Positions 1 to 7,927 of a stretch of DNA of 64,000 nucleotides are shown in pieces. A program made the position numbers and the translations under genes. The DNA is taken from positions 21,947-85,946 of the IMG/VR virus record IMGVR_UViG_3300036817_000176; one strand, written 5' to 3'. Source of the DNA: a virus. Under the pieces are notes generated by a model. The model did no database searches. It was not told where the DNA came from and worked only from the letters and a program-made list of their open reading frames with translations. Numbering within the stretch: position 1 is the first letter of the stretch; each line of letters begins with the position of its first letter.

Positions 1-461
1 AGTACCCGAACCTTTCCATCGCTGTCGATGGCGACGGCGTAGGGGCCGATACAGCGACGATTCTGGAGGAGGCCGGTCGGCAGGTGCAGCGCATCCGCTG
101 GGGCCAGCCGTGCTTCTCCCAGGAAGATAAGAAACGCTTCCTCAATAAACGCGCCTACGCGAACATCATGGCACGCGATGCCGTGCGAACCGGCCGCCTG
201 CGCCTCGACCGGCACGAGAAGACCCTCGATCAGGCCTCGCGCCTCCCGTGCAAGCTGAATGAGCAGGGGCTCTGGTGCATGATGCCGAAAGAGACAATGC
301 GCAAGGAGCTGGGCCTGCCGTCTCCTGACCGCTGGGATACGTATTGCTTCAGCTTTATGGCAGATTATGTCCCGGCAGAAATGGTCATTACCGGCGATAT
401 GGTCAAGGAGCGTGAGTCGGTGGCGGGATGGGCGCGGGATCTTGTTGCAGAGGATGTCTGA
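1..461 (+). CDS. pacB: Terminase large subunit, C-terminal part (5' end outside window)
   Basis: The frame is open from base 3 and ends at the TGA at 459-461. The visible part has an Asp-rich strand (AVDGDGVGAD) followed by a strand ending IRWGQP, which fits the RNase H-like nuclease domain of phage large terminases that cuts DNA during headful packaging. In P1 the large terminase is PacB and lies on the same side of cre as here, so the P1 symbol is used by homology of role and context. The N-terminal ATPase is outside the window, so the call rests on the nuclease-like segment and context. Confidence 0.72.
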   Translation, partial: YPNLSIAVDGDGVGADTATILEEAGRQVQRIRWGQPCFSQEDKKRFLNKRAYANIMARDAVRTGRLRLDRHEKTLDQASRLPCKLNEQGLWCMMPKETMRKELGLPSPDRWDTYCFSFMADYVPAEMVITGDMVKERESVAGWARDLVAEDV

Positions 462-510
462 TGCCCCGCCCGGGGAACGTTGCGGCGGGGTGCAGAGACA
501 ACACTAATTT

Positions 511-1308
511 TTACTTCTGACGCGCCTGATAGCGGGCGCGGGCCTTCAGAATCTCACTTTCCTTGTAGACCAGCCCGGCAAGCCCGGACAGGGAACAATC
601 CAGCGGTACCACACCCAGATGCTCGAGACGATCGGAACGCGGCGCCATAACGCGCGGCGTGCGGATCTCGATACTGCTGTTTGGGGCGGCGAACGCAATC
701 CCTACGCGGGGTACCCGTACCTTGTTGCTGGTTCCATCCGTAAAGGTCAGGGTGCAGATTGTTTCCGTGCTGCAGGTGTTGCGGATCCGGTAATGCGTTT
801 CGTTGTCACCGGCCAGCAGTTCACGCTCACGCTCGAGCTGACGCAGCAGCGTGCTGTCGTGGCTCACATCCGCGCCCTGGCGCGCATGACGGATAGCGCG
901 GTCATAGCGGCCCAGAATGCTCGCTTTGGTGTACTTCTTGCTGGTGGTTGCGCTCCCGACGCCAATGGACATCGAGCGTACCCCGTGGATCACCTGTGGT
1001 ACCGGCGCCAGCACAAAGGCATTGCTGGGGAAGCGAACCGGGTCCGCAAGGGTGAGGTCCCGCGCGCGGTTCTCCCACTCCTGGGTGAGGCGCTGCAGCT
1101 CCAGAATCTGTTCACTGTCCGACAGCACCGCAACGTGACGGTGTTTGACGACAGCGGCCGGTGCCTTCAGAGACTCCGGGTCAGTCCGCTCTTCCAGCGG
1201 AATGTTCTCTTCTTTAGTTTCGTAATGGACCGAAAAGCTCTCGATGATCTTTATAGCGGTATTCCGAACGTTCAAAAACTTTTCGTACCGAGCGATGTCG
1301 ATGGCCAT
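511..1308 (-). CDS. Hypothetical protein, 265 aa
   Basis: Not recognised. ATG start at 1308 with an AAAGGTAA-like ribosome site just upstream. The soluble protein has a charged N-terminal half and a beta-rich C-terminal half (about residues 170-240) of alternating hydrophobic strands. It lies convergent to the terminase gene. A long plus-strand open frame inside it (619-1326) lacks a good ribosome site and is judged a shadow. It could be a virion or packaging accessory protein, but nothing in the sequence proves this. Confidence 0.6.
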   Translation of the reverse strand: MAIDIARYEKFLNVRNTAIKIIESFSVHYETKEENIPLEERTDPESLKAPAAVVKHRHVAVLSDSEQILELQRLTQEWENRARDLTLADPVRFPSNAFVLAPVPQVIHGVRSMSIGVGSATTSKKYTKASILGRYDRAIRHARQGADVSHDSTLLRQLERERELLAGDNETHYRIRNTCSTETICTLTFTDGTSNKVRVPRVGIAFAAPNSSIEIRTPRVMAPRSDRLEHLGVVPLDCSLSGLAGLVYKESEILKARARYQARQK

Positions 1309-1474
1309 GGTTTTACCTTTGCCTAATGTAACCTCTGAAAAATGCGAGCCTGGAAGGGCTTTGCCGCTTCATTACTCCGGGTCATATTAGCTCACAAAAG
1401 TACCGTTTGAAAGAGCTTAGGAAGTGAATCCAGACATTGCGCCAGTACCAAATGGTAACTGGCTGCAACTTGTT

Positions 1475-1795
1475 TCAGCGGCGTTTAACATCTCTGTTAG
1501 CCGCAAAGAGGACCAGGAATAGCCAGAGCAGCGCGCCAGCTATGGTGAAGTGTAGTTGAGTATTGAAAGCATGGAGGGCGAAAATGCAAAGAGTGATGCC
1601 GCATATTCGTACAGCTAAGCGATAAGGCGTCTCCGTTAGGAAGTCGAGTGGGACGCAAATTAGGAGAAGTCCGAGCGCGGCCTGAAGTGCAATATCAACG
1701 GGAACACGGCTTAACATGCCACCGGCCAGGAATCCACTGGCGGTCGTGCGGGCCAGTTCGGTCAGTTGTGTTCCGGGGTGCTTAATGTCTGTCAC
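1475..1795 (-). CDS. Small membrane protein, 106 aa, three predicted TM helices
   Basis: Hydrophobic segments lie at about residues 33-52, 60-78 and 82-99, followed by a basic tail (NRDVKRR). This fits a small inner-membrane protein such as a holin-like or superinfection-related protein, but no family motif is visible. It overlaps the preceding minus-strand gene by 14 bp, so the two are probably translated together. The 166 bp between it and the 511-1308 gene hold no recognisable signal. Confidence 0.6.
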   Translation of the reverse strand: MTDIKHPGTQLTELARTTASGFLAGGMLSRVPVDIALQAALGLLLICVPLDFLTETPYRLAVRICGITLCIFALHAFNTQLHFTIAGALLWLFLVLFAANRDVKRR

Positions 1796-2072
1796 TGTGA
1801 CGCTCCTTCATGGCGGCCACGAACAGGCGACGGATTCTGGCTATTTCGCTCTGGTGGCTGTCGGGGATCGCAAACTGATAGATGATCCACGCGGACAAGA
1901 TATCTGAACCTCCACATACGGCTTCCACGTCGGCGATATTCGCCGGGAGCTGAAGAGAGGCACGTTTGCGTCCGGTGGCGCGGCTGTAAACAAAATCAAT
2001 ATTGTTTACCACTTCTCTTACTTCCATTCCTTCGACCTCAACATGTTTCACCCGTGCTGGCGGGTGGGCCAT
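1782..2072 (-). CDS. Hypothetical protein, 96 aa
   Basis: Not recognised. Small soluble mixed alpha/beta protein with a central Ala/Ile-rich helix and a basic C-terminus. It is the first gene of a two-gene minus-strand unit with the membrane protein at 1475-1795. It reads away from the recombinase gene, so the 2073-2385 gap is a divergent intergenic region holding the lox-like site. Confidence 0.55.
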   Translation of the reverse strand: MAHPPARVKHVEVEGMEVREVVNNIDFVYSRATGRKRASLQLPANIADVEAVCGGSDILSAWIIYQFAIPDSHQSEIARIRRLFVAAMKERHSDRH

Positions 2073-2290
2073 CTGTATTCTGTCACATAAGTGGGGGCGT
2101 GCGGGGTTTTCCCGGTGCGATGGCCGCGGCCGCCAATACTGACAGATATCATGAATCTTTGCAGGGGTAACTACATCAGGTCCGCTTTAAAACTGGACCC
2201 GGCTCACAATAAGCGGTTTACATATTTTGACATATAGTAACATTGCGATTGATCTGAGCGAAGTGTCACCCTCATAAAAAGACGTAATTT

Positions 2291-2324
2291 TCAATTCGGA
2301 CTAATGGCAGTTATTCCGAATTGA
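2291..2324. other. lox-like recombination site (34 bp)
   Basis: Exactly 34 bp: left arm TCAATTCGGACTA, spacer ATGGCAGT, right arm TATTCCGAATTGA. The 13-bp arms are inverted repeats with one mismatch (C versus A at arm position 11). This is the loxP layout of 13-8-13. From memory of VloxP, the site of Vibrio VCre, the arms share the outer TCAATT and the reverse-complement spacer ACTGCCAT differs from the VloxP spacer by one base. It ends 61 bp before the recombinase start codon. That it is the enzyme's site is an inference from structure and position. Confidence 0.88.
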
Positions 2325-2385
2325 CCCCATAATACAACAGCGCAACCGACGCGCCTAATAATTACAAAAATGTGGAAATTCCTTT

Positions 2386-3507
2386 ATGACGCAGCTCATC
2401 AATCCCGACGGCGGGAAATTGTTTCCGCCTGAAATCATAAGCAGCATAGATAGTTTGGATCTCGATGCCTTTTCGCCGGGCGACCTCGGGGACCTCATTC
2501 GCCGCGCGCGGCTGCATGGCCATCGTATCGAAAAGCACCCGCGTATCCAGGACGCCATCAAGCAGAACCTCGAGGCGTTTCAGTTCCGTGCCGGTCGTTA
2601 CTCCGAGCGCACGCTCGAAGCACTCACCGGTGCCTGGCAGCGCTACGTCACCTGGTGCAGCCAATATGATGACCGTTCGCCATTACCAGCTGATGTGGCC
2701 GACGTGGAAGCCTACCTGACCGAGCGTGCCGGTTCGGTGCATCGCAACACCCTGGCGATCGACCGCTGGGCCATCGGCCGGGTCAGCCGCGCCGCCGGTT
2801 GCCCGGATCCCACGACGGATGAGCGCCTGAAGGACACCTTCGCCTCCCTGGTGCGGGCTAAGGTCCAGGCGGAAGAAACTACCGAGCAGGCCTCGGCCTT
2901 GCGCGAGCTCCACCTCGATCAGCTGGTGGAGCTGTGGCGTGAATCGCCGCTGCTGGTCTGCAGGCGTGACCTGGCCCTGCTGGTGGTGGCGTATGAAACC
3001 CTGCTGCGCGCGTCGGAGGTGGCGAGGATCCGCTGTAGCCATATCCGCACCGGCAGCGACGGTACCGCCATTCTGACCATCCCTATCACCAAGACTAATC
3101 ACTCCGGCGAACCGGACAAGGCGCCGCTGTCCCGGCAGGCCATGCGTCTGGTGCTGGACTATCTGGCCATGTGCAACCGCAAGCTGGAGGGGGATCATTA
3201 CCTGTTTGGCAAGGCGACGAAGCACAACAAGCCCGCCTATGTCAGCGGACCGCTGTCGGTCGATACGGTGGAGAACATCTTCGCTCGGGCCTGGGAGGCG
3301 CTGGAGCTGGAGACGCTGGGGATCCCGCGCTGGTCGGGTCACTCTGCCCGGGTCGGGGCCTCGCAGGACCTGGCGGCCGGAGGATATAACACACTGGAGA
3401 TCATGCAGGCCGGGCGCTGGACCAGTGAGCGGATGGTGATCCGCTACTGTCGTGACATTCTTGCCGGTGAATCTGCAATGGCCCGTCGCCGGGCTGGAAA
3501 ACTGTAG
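2386..3507 (+). CDS. Cre-family tyrosine site-specific recombinase, VCre-like
   Basis: 373 aa. Family catalytic residues are visible: R208 in LLRAS with E211, K236 in ITKT, H319 and R322 in GHSARVG, W345 in AGRWT and nucleophile Y354. The N-terminal half (about 70-165) is the helical core-binding domain. Blocks such as GDGTAILTIPITKTNHSGEP-like and AGCPDP match remembered VCre (Vibrio plasmid p0908) far better than P1 Cre or D6 Dre. ATG at 2386 with a GGAA ribosome site. Expected role: resolving plasmid multimers and circularising terminally redundant phage DNA at the adjacent lox-like site. Confidence 0.95.
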   Translation: MTQLINPDGGKLFPPEIISSIDSLDLDAFSPGDLGDLIRRARLHGHRIEKHPRIQDAIKQNLEAFQFRAGRYSERTLEALTGAWQRYVTWCSQYDDRSPLPADVADVEAYLTERAGSVHRNTLAIDRWAIGRVSRAAGCPDPTTDERLKDTFASLVRAKVQAEETTEQASALRELHLDQLVELWRESPLLVCRRDLALLVVAYETLLRASEVARIRCSHIRTGSDGTAILTIPITKTNHSGEPDKAPLSRQAMRLVLDYLAMCNRKLEGDHYLFGKATKHNKPAYVSGPLSVDTVENIFARAWEALELETLGIPRWSGHSARVGASQDLAAGGYNTLEIMQAGRWTSERMVIRYCRDILAGESAMARRRAGKL

Positions 3508-3565
3508 GTTATCGCTTAACGGGATGGGCCTGTCTGGAGCAGGCTTACATCCCGACCGGCACCCA

Positions 3566-4567
3566 TCAGCCCATATAAATGGAAGGTATTGAACAAAATA
3601 CTTTACTATGACACTGGTAAACAGCATTCATGTTATAGCCAGCTAACTGTGAAAGTGCCTCTTCGTTATCTTCTTGAACATAAACATTTACGTTCTTATT
3701 CAGTTTTAAAAACGCCTCCATCACTTTCTCTTTATCCATGCCTGCTGGAGCTTTTGCTTCCATGAAACGAGTGACGTCTAATATGGCAAATTTTATAAAG
3801 TAATTGGCGTTTAGATTGAATGCCATCATTAGATTTCCATCGGCAGCAGCAGAATAATCAACGTAAGACCTGTCGCTTAATACCACCTTTTTATCGGGGT
3901 GAGCATCTGAAATGCCATAGATCGTAGCAGCCGTGCCGAGGCCTTTATTTTCAAAGAGCTCTCTTACCAGGTGTTCAAGTATTGTCTCGCCCCCTCCTAC
4001 ATCAATTAAAGATAGGAAGATAACTTTCATCCAGTTCAGGTATTGCTCCCGGGTAACATCAAAATCCCGGCAGATACGCTCTATCCCCCCGTCGTTCCTT
4101 TTCTCAAGCAACCGGTATTCTTCCAGCAACTGCTCCTGACTCGGATGATGATCAGCCAGCACGCCTATTGAGTTAAGGACCTTTTTAATATTGTAGGGGT
4201 TGCGGATGAAGTTAAGAAATTTCAGTCGCAGAACATCATTTAATTCTTCGAGAATATTTTCGTCATTGGCTTTAATTTTATCCAGAAGCGCAGATGTAGC
4301 AGAACCTATTTTAGATTCATATACTCCAAATGCACTTTCGAAATTCTTTCTCATCCCTTCATCAAGAAATTCAAATGTATATAAATCAATAAAGCTCAGG
4401 TTGCTTTGTATTCCAATCCCATTCACATTTTCCAGTTCAACTGTACATTTCTCACGGTCCTTTAAGACAAAAGAATATATTTTTTTGCCTTTGCCGGGAA
4501 TTGAGTTAAGTCTTTGTTCGACTTGTGATAAATAATGCTGATTCTTGGTTGCATCAATATAACTCAT
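3566..4567 (-). CDS. DUF4238-like protein, 333 aa, AT-rich cargo gene
   Basis: The N-terminus (residues 9-20, NQHYLSQVEQRL) resembles the opening of DUF4238 proteins, a family of unknown biochemical role often found in mobile or defence neighbourhoods. The rest is mixed helical with no recognisable catalytic motif. Its base composition is clearly more AT-rich than the flanking phage genes, which suggests recent acquisition as a moron. It lies alone, convergent with the recombinase gene. A defence or exclusion role is only an inference from family and context. Confidence 0.7.
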   Translation of the reverse strand: MSYIDATKNQHYLSQVEQRLNSIPGKGKKIYSFVLKDREKCTVELENVNGIGIQSNLSFIDLYTFEFLDEGMRKNFESAFGVYESKIGSATSALLDKIKANDENILEELNDVLRLKFLNFIRNPYNIKKVLNSIGVLADHHPSQEQLLEEYRLLEKRNDGGIERICRDFDVTREQYLNWMKVIFLSLIDVGGGETILEHLVRELFENKGLGTAATIYGISDAHPDKKVVLSDRSYVDYSAAADGNLMMAFNLNANYFIKFAILDVTRFMEAKAPAGMDKEKVMEAFLKLNKNVNVYVQEDNEEALSQLAGYNMNAVYQCHSKVFCSIPSIYMG

Positions 4568-4707
4568 ATTAATTTCTCAGTCGTTAAGTGTTACACATGC
4601 CAGTAAGGGGTAAGCGAAAATCCACTTTAGCACGGCAGGTCAGCCTGTCCCATAAACAGGCTTTCCGAACGACGATTTTTGCCAGACTGGGCGATGATTA
4701 AAGCGCG

Positions 4708-4950
4708 TCAGCGCAGCCAGGAGCCGACGATCTGCGCCTCATCGCCTGAATTGCGCGGCAGCCAGGTGAAGCCATTTTGATAAAAGTGGGTATCAATCTC
4801 CTGGCGTGACTCCGCCAGTATGGCGATGTTGGTCGTTTCGACCTTGCCACCGCGGATGTCAAAGCGGCGCGCCACGAAGTGACCCGGGAAGTCTTTGGGC
4901 TTGTCGTAGATTGTCCAGAACTCGAGCTTGTTTTTGGCTTGTTTATTCAT
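4708..4950 (-). CDS. Small hypothetical protein, 80 aa
   Basis: Not recognised as a named family. Compact basic protein with FWTIYDKPKDFPGHFVARRF near the start, a pattern seen in many small conserved phage and plasmid proteins. Third gene of the minus-strand operon that starts with the DHH phosphoesterase; it overlaps the preceding gene by 4 bp (ATGA type), which indicates coupled translation. The 140 bp between it and the DUF4238-like gene contain a 7-bp-stem hairpin (4642-4662) and no gene. Confidence 0.6.
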   Translation of the reverse strand: MNKQAKNKLEFWTIYDKPKDFPGHFVARRFDIRGGKVETTNIAILAESRQEIDTHFYQNGFTWLPRNSGDEAQIVGSWLR

Positions 4951-5246
4951 TGGGGCAGCTTTCCGTCGGGGTTAGGGGCCGTCACTGTAACAATCTTACT
5001 GCGGGATTCATCCCAGCGGGCGCGGATCCCGTCCACGCCAAAGGGTCCATCGCCGAACGGCGGCAGGCAACAGTTAACCGACTTCATATCTACACGGGCT
5101 TTCAGGCTCTCCAGCGTGTCCCGCACCAGCTCAACGTCGTAGAGGCACAAACGATAATAGTTATGCTGGAAGCGCCAGCGATTGAGCTCCGCCATTTCTT
5201 TACCGGCGATCCACCACTTTAAACGTTCCTTCAGCCAGTCGATCAT
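4947..5246 (-). CDS. Hypothetical protein, 99 aa
   Basis: Not recognised. Helical N-terminal half with a Trp-rich amphipathic start (MIDWLKERLKWW), then a Cys pair (residues about 59-60) and a Gly/Pro-rich C-terminus. Middle gene of a tightly packed minus-strand operon with 4-bp overlaps on both sides, between the DHH phosphoesterase and an 80-aa protein. Confidence 0.6.
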   Translation of the reverse strand: MIDWLKERLKWWIAGKEMAELNRWRFQHNYYRLCLYDVELVRDTLESLKARVDMKSVNCCLPPFGDGPFGVDGIRARWDESRSKIVTVTAPNPDGKLPQ

Positions 5247-6112
5247 ACCTTACCTCCTAACACCGTCTGCAGGTGGGTGGCCAGTTCGCCGCCGAGCCGC
5301 TGCTGCAGGTCAGGAGGCAGGGTGAATCCGGCAGCGCGCTGATGGCCACCGCCCCCAAACCAGCGCGCCATGATGCTGACATCCACATCGGGGCGATGGG
5401 TACGCAGGGAGTATTTACGCGAGCCGTCCGGCATATCGTTGTAGATGGCCACCAGCTCGGATTGCGGGTGCAGTGTGGCCAGATGGTTACCCAGCTCGGA
5501 ATGTAGCACGGAGCTGTTCACCACAACCGCGCGCTTGCCAAACAGATCGACGCGGCGCGCTTTCTTCGCCAGGGACTTCAGCTGGATCTCCTGGCTGGCC
5601 AGTAGCGCCGATCCCATCGTCATTTCCCGCTCGCCAATGCCGTCGCGCAGCACCTCGGCCCAGCGTGCGAAGTCCAGCGGCAGGATGGCCACCCAGGCGT
5701 TAATCTCCTCGGAATTGGGGAGCTCCCACTTCCATAAATCCCGGTCGGCGACGTAAGCCAGCAGGTCCGGCAGCGGTTTATCCGGGTGGAAATAGGCCCA
5801 CGCCAGCTCGCAACCGGCGCGGTTCATATCGAAAAGCGCATACGGCGCCCCTGCCAGTTCTTCCCGGGTGGTTTTGTGGTGGTCGATCACCTGCAGCATG
5901 AACCGGCTGGCCAGATACTCGCACGTTTCCCGCATGTAGCTGAAATCGAGGATGAACAGCTCGATGGTGCCGGTCGGTAACGGCGGGACCGGCTCACCGT
6001 AGCGAACCGGGATATAGTTGGCGTTATCACCGTACACCAGCCAGGCGGCAAGGGCGGACGCGAAGCCGTCGGCGTCATTGTGATACAGGACGGCGGTTTT
6101 CTTCAGGGACAT
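5243..6112 (-). CDS. DHH/DHHA1-family phosphoesterase
   Basis: 289 aa. DHH-family motifs occur in order: HNDADGF (residues 11-17), DFS near 56-58, DHHK (77-80), DRD in the middle, and the DHHA1 motif GGGGHQRAAG near the C-terminus. These provide the metal-binding Asp/His set of phosphoesterases such as nanoRNases, RecJ-like nucleases and cyclic dinucleotide phosphodiesterases. The short single-domain form resembles the oligonucleotide or phosphoester hydrolase group rather than RecJ. Start ATG at 6112 with GGAGAG upstream. First gene of a minus-strand operon. A role in cleaving short RNAs or nucleotide signals is plausible but not shown. Confidence 0.9.
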   Translation of the reverse strand: MSLKKTAVLYHNDADGFASALAAWLVYGDNANYIPVRYGEPVPPLPTGTIELFILDFSYMRETCEYLASRFMLQVIDHHKTTREELAGAPYALFDMNRAGCELAWAYFHPDKPLPDLLAYVADRDLWKWELPNSEEINAWVAILPLDFARWAEVLRDGIGEREMTMGSALLASQEIQLKSLAKKARRVDLFGKRAVVVNSSVLHSELGNHLATLHPQSELVAIYNDMPDGSRKYSLRTHRPDVDVSIMARWFGGGGHQRAAGFTLPPDLQQRLGGELATHLQTVLGGKV

Positions 6113-6202
6113 TGGCTCTCCGGGTGTTTGAACAGGCGGCCATTAACGCATAATGACAAAAGGCCTCTTGCTCCAGATTTACAGACGGGTATGCTTCACA
6201 AT

Positions 6203-6227
6203 AACATCCTAAGACGCAGATCATAAT
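6203..6227 (+). promoter_or_regulatory. ACATCCTAA element, site A, with CATAAT downstream
   Basis: AACATCCTAAG at 6203-6213, followed after 8 bases by CATAAT at 6222-6227, about 60 bp before the 6264 start codon. It is one of eight plus-strand copies of the same element placed ahead of plus-strand transcription units. Here the CATAAT spacing allows the element to replace a -35 box, but this does not hold at most other copies. Confidence 0.6.
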
Positions 6228-6263
6228 CTCGTCGTGTAAATAACCCAGCCCCGAAAGGAAAAA

Positions 6264-6878
6264 ATGATGCAAGATTCAAACGAGCCAACAACCGTAGCCG
6301 AAACCGACCTGCAGCCACTGCCGGAAGCTCACCAGCCAATGGAAGAGGCAGACCCGGCGGAAGTCCTGCGCAGCGCGATGGCCAGCAACTACCTGCAGCA
6401 CTGCCTGAACAGCGCCGTGGCGGACAAGACTCACGGTGGCGCCCCACTGGCGGTGGGCGTGGCGACTGCCGTATCCGGCCTGCTGCTGGCTATCTTCCGT
6501 ATGAGCCCGGAGCACTTCGAAGAAACGCTCACTGCTGTTTCCCGCGGGATTGGTGAGATCAAGATTGATGAGACGCACCTGAGTGAGATGCTTATGGGTA
6601 CATGGGCTGTCGGCCTGTCCCGCAACGGCCAGCTTAACGCTACGCTGGGCCGCCTGAAGGATATAGCCGACTATGACCGCAATCAGTTCATTGCCCAGCA
6701 CATGGCCACCCTGGCTGCAGGTAGCCAGGCCCCGGACGCTGTGGAGCCAGAACTGGCACAACCGGCGCCGCCCGTGGAGGCAGGTAATGCGGATGAGAAA
6801 CCGGCAGAACTCCCGCGGAAAGTACGTAGCCGCGCGGCGAAGAAACGTCCGGATGGTGAGAGTAATAAGACGGCGTAA
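6264..6878 (+). CDS. Hypothetical late protein, 204 aa
   Basis: Not recognised. Acidic N-terminus (about 1-35), a helical core with a Gly/Ala/Leu-rich hydrophobic stretch near residues 62-80, and a basic Pro/Ala tail (RKVRSRAAKKR). ATG at 6264 with GAAAGGAA upstream; a second ATG follows directly. It is preceded by the ACATCCTAA element and is probably a late virion-associated or assembly protein, which is an inference from that element. Confidence 0.6.
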   Translation: MMQDSNEPTTVAETDLQPLPEAHQPMEEADPAEVLRSAMASNYLQHCLNSAVADKTHGGAPLAVGVATAVSGLLLAIFRMSPEHFEETLTAVSRGIGEIKIDETHLSEMLMGTWAVGLSRNGQLNATLGRLKDIADYDRNQFIAQHMATLAAGSQAPDAVEPELAQPAPPVEAGNADEKPAELPRKVRSRAAKKRPDGESNKTA

Positions 6879-6897
6879 ACGGCCGTAGAAACGAAAA

Positions 6898-7110
6898 CCC
6901 CCGGCCGAGGCCAGGGGGTCGTAATTGAGCTGGTGTCCTGCTGAGCAGCAGGCCAACATCAAGAAGCAAGGAAATCGTAGAGGATGACGCGTGCAAATAC
7001 AATGCTTTTCGCGTGCTTCGTCCGGTTCGCGGCGCTTGCCACCAGCCATGCACGACTACGGGGCGCCCTTCTCTGTACCCGGGCGCGGGATCGATGGCTG
7101 GTGCTATTGG
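6898..7110. other. Gene-free structured region with several inverted repeats
   Basis: No convincing gene lies between 6879 and 7261. It holds a C-rich/G-rich hairpin at about 6899-6918, a perfect 7-bp hairpin CCTGCTG / CAGCAGG (6937-6952), and a nested structure: outer perfect 10-bp repeat CACCAGCCAT (7040-7049) with ATGGCTGGTG (7094-7103), enclosing GCGCCC (7063-7068) and GGGCGC (7081-7086). This could be a structured RNA or a protein-binding locus; function unknown. Confidence 0.45.
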
Positions 7111-7114
7111 CTAT

Positions 7115-7141
7115 TTACACATCCTAACCTTATTGTGTAAT
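7115..7141 (+). promoter_or_regulatory. ACATCCTAA element, site B, inside an inverted repeat
   Basis: The core is at 7119-7127. It is flanked by a perfect 7-bp inverted repeat TTACACA (7115-7121) and TGTGTAA (7134-7140). TGTAAT at 7136-7141 could serve as a -10 box. It is upstream of the large baseplate operon that starts at 7262. Confidence 0.6.
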
Positions 7142-7148
7142 ACTGTTT

Positions 7149-7250
7149 GTGACGGCCCGAAATACGATAGGTGCCGTCACCTCTGTTGTCATTTCTCGAC
7201 ATTGTTCTGCTCATTTATCTTTTTAAGCGCCTTCGGGCGCTCTTTTTTTA
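7149..7250 (+). terminator. Leader hairpin and UUCG-loop intrinsic terminator before the baseplate operon
   Basis: A perfect 8-bp hairpin GTGACGGC (7149-7156) / GCCGTCAC (7173-7180) is followed by a textbook terminator: AGCGCC (7226-7231), TTCG loop, GGCGCT (7236-7241) and a run of seven T ending at 7249. It lies between ACATCCTAA site B and the first gene of the operon, so transcripts from site B would need readthrough, or end as a roughly 100-nt RNA. Confidence 0.8.
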
Positions 7251-7261
7251 AGGGGCTAACC

Positions 7262-7927
7262 TTGAGTCAATCAACACCTGCGCCCATTAACGTCCTGGCT
7301 GTCTCGCTGGCCACCCGGCAAGCTCCTGTCATGCTCACCGGCACGCTCACCACCAACGCCCTTCACGTTATCAGCCTGACGCCGCTCCCCCGCTCTATTG
7401 CACAAATTCGTGAGCGCATGGAGGCCATGGCGGCGCGCACCGAGTCGGGTGCATTCGATGCCACGATCATGATAGAGGACCCGACCGGGCTGATGACCGG
7501 CATGGGTTACCGCGTGCGCCTCGATGACAAGACGGCAGACGATCGGCCGGTGCTCGCGCTGGCCATGGAGCGTTACCGCGCGCTGACGGCGATGGGCGGC
7601 CTGTATTACCCGGGCGACAACCCGAGCCAGTACCAGATCAGCGATGCCATCATGAATATCAAGATGGGCGACAACGGTAAGGCGGTCTATGAAATCGACT
7701 GGGCCCAGCTGAAGGATGCCTCCCGCGTCCTGTTGCTGCTGATTTACGGCGCAATGTGCCAGGGTCCGATGCACGCCACCTATCTGGAGCGCCTGTTTTC
7801 CGGGCTCTCTCACGACGGTGACGATTCGGTTCGCCTGACCTCGTTTCGCGCCCTGACGGTCGATTATGACCGTGAGCAGGCGCTGTCCACGCCGCAGGTG
7901 GCCGGACTACGGGAGGGCTGGTTATGA
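7262..7927 (+). CDS. Hypothetical protein, first gene of the baseplate operon, 221 aa
   Basis: The open frame extends upstream to 7013, but the terminator at 7226-7249 lies inside that extension. The TTG at 7262 has AAGGGG six to seven bases upstream and is chosen as start. The protein is mixed alpha/beta with a conserved-looking core (PGDNPSQYQISDAIMNIKMG) and a hydrophobic helix near residues 156-168. It overlaps the next gene by 4 bp. No family recognised; a tail or baseplate role is inferred from the operon. Confidence 0.65.
   Translation: MSQSTPAPINVLAVSLATRQAPVMLTGTLTTNALHVISLTPLPRSIAQIRERMEAMAARTESGAFDATIMIEDPTGLMTGMGYRVRLDDKTADDRPVLALAMERYRALTAMGGLYYPGDNPSQYQISDAIMNIKMGDNGKAVYEIDWAQLKDASRVLLLLIYGAMCQGPMHATYLERLFSGLSHDGDDSVRLTSFRALTVDYDREQALSTPQVAGLREGWL

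Noticed and set aside
619-1326. Long plus-strand open frame opposite the 511-1308 gene
   Set aside because: No ribosome site and no family-like sequence; the minus-strand frame has a proper start signal.
2227-2254. TTGACA as promoter for the recombinase
   Set aside because: No acceptable -10 box at 16-18 bp; left unannotated.
4642-4662. Hairpin AGCCTGT / ACAGGCT as a terminator
   Set aside because: No T-run on the strand where a terminator would be needed.
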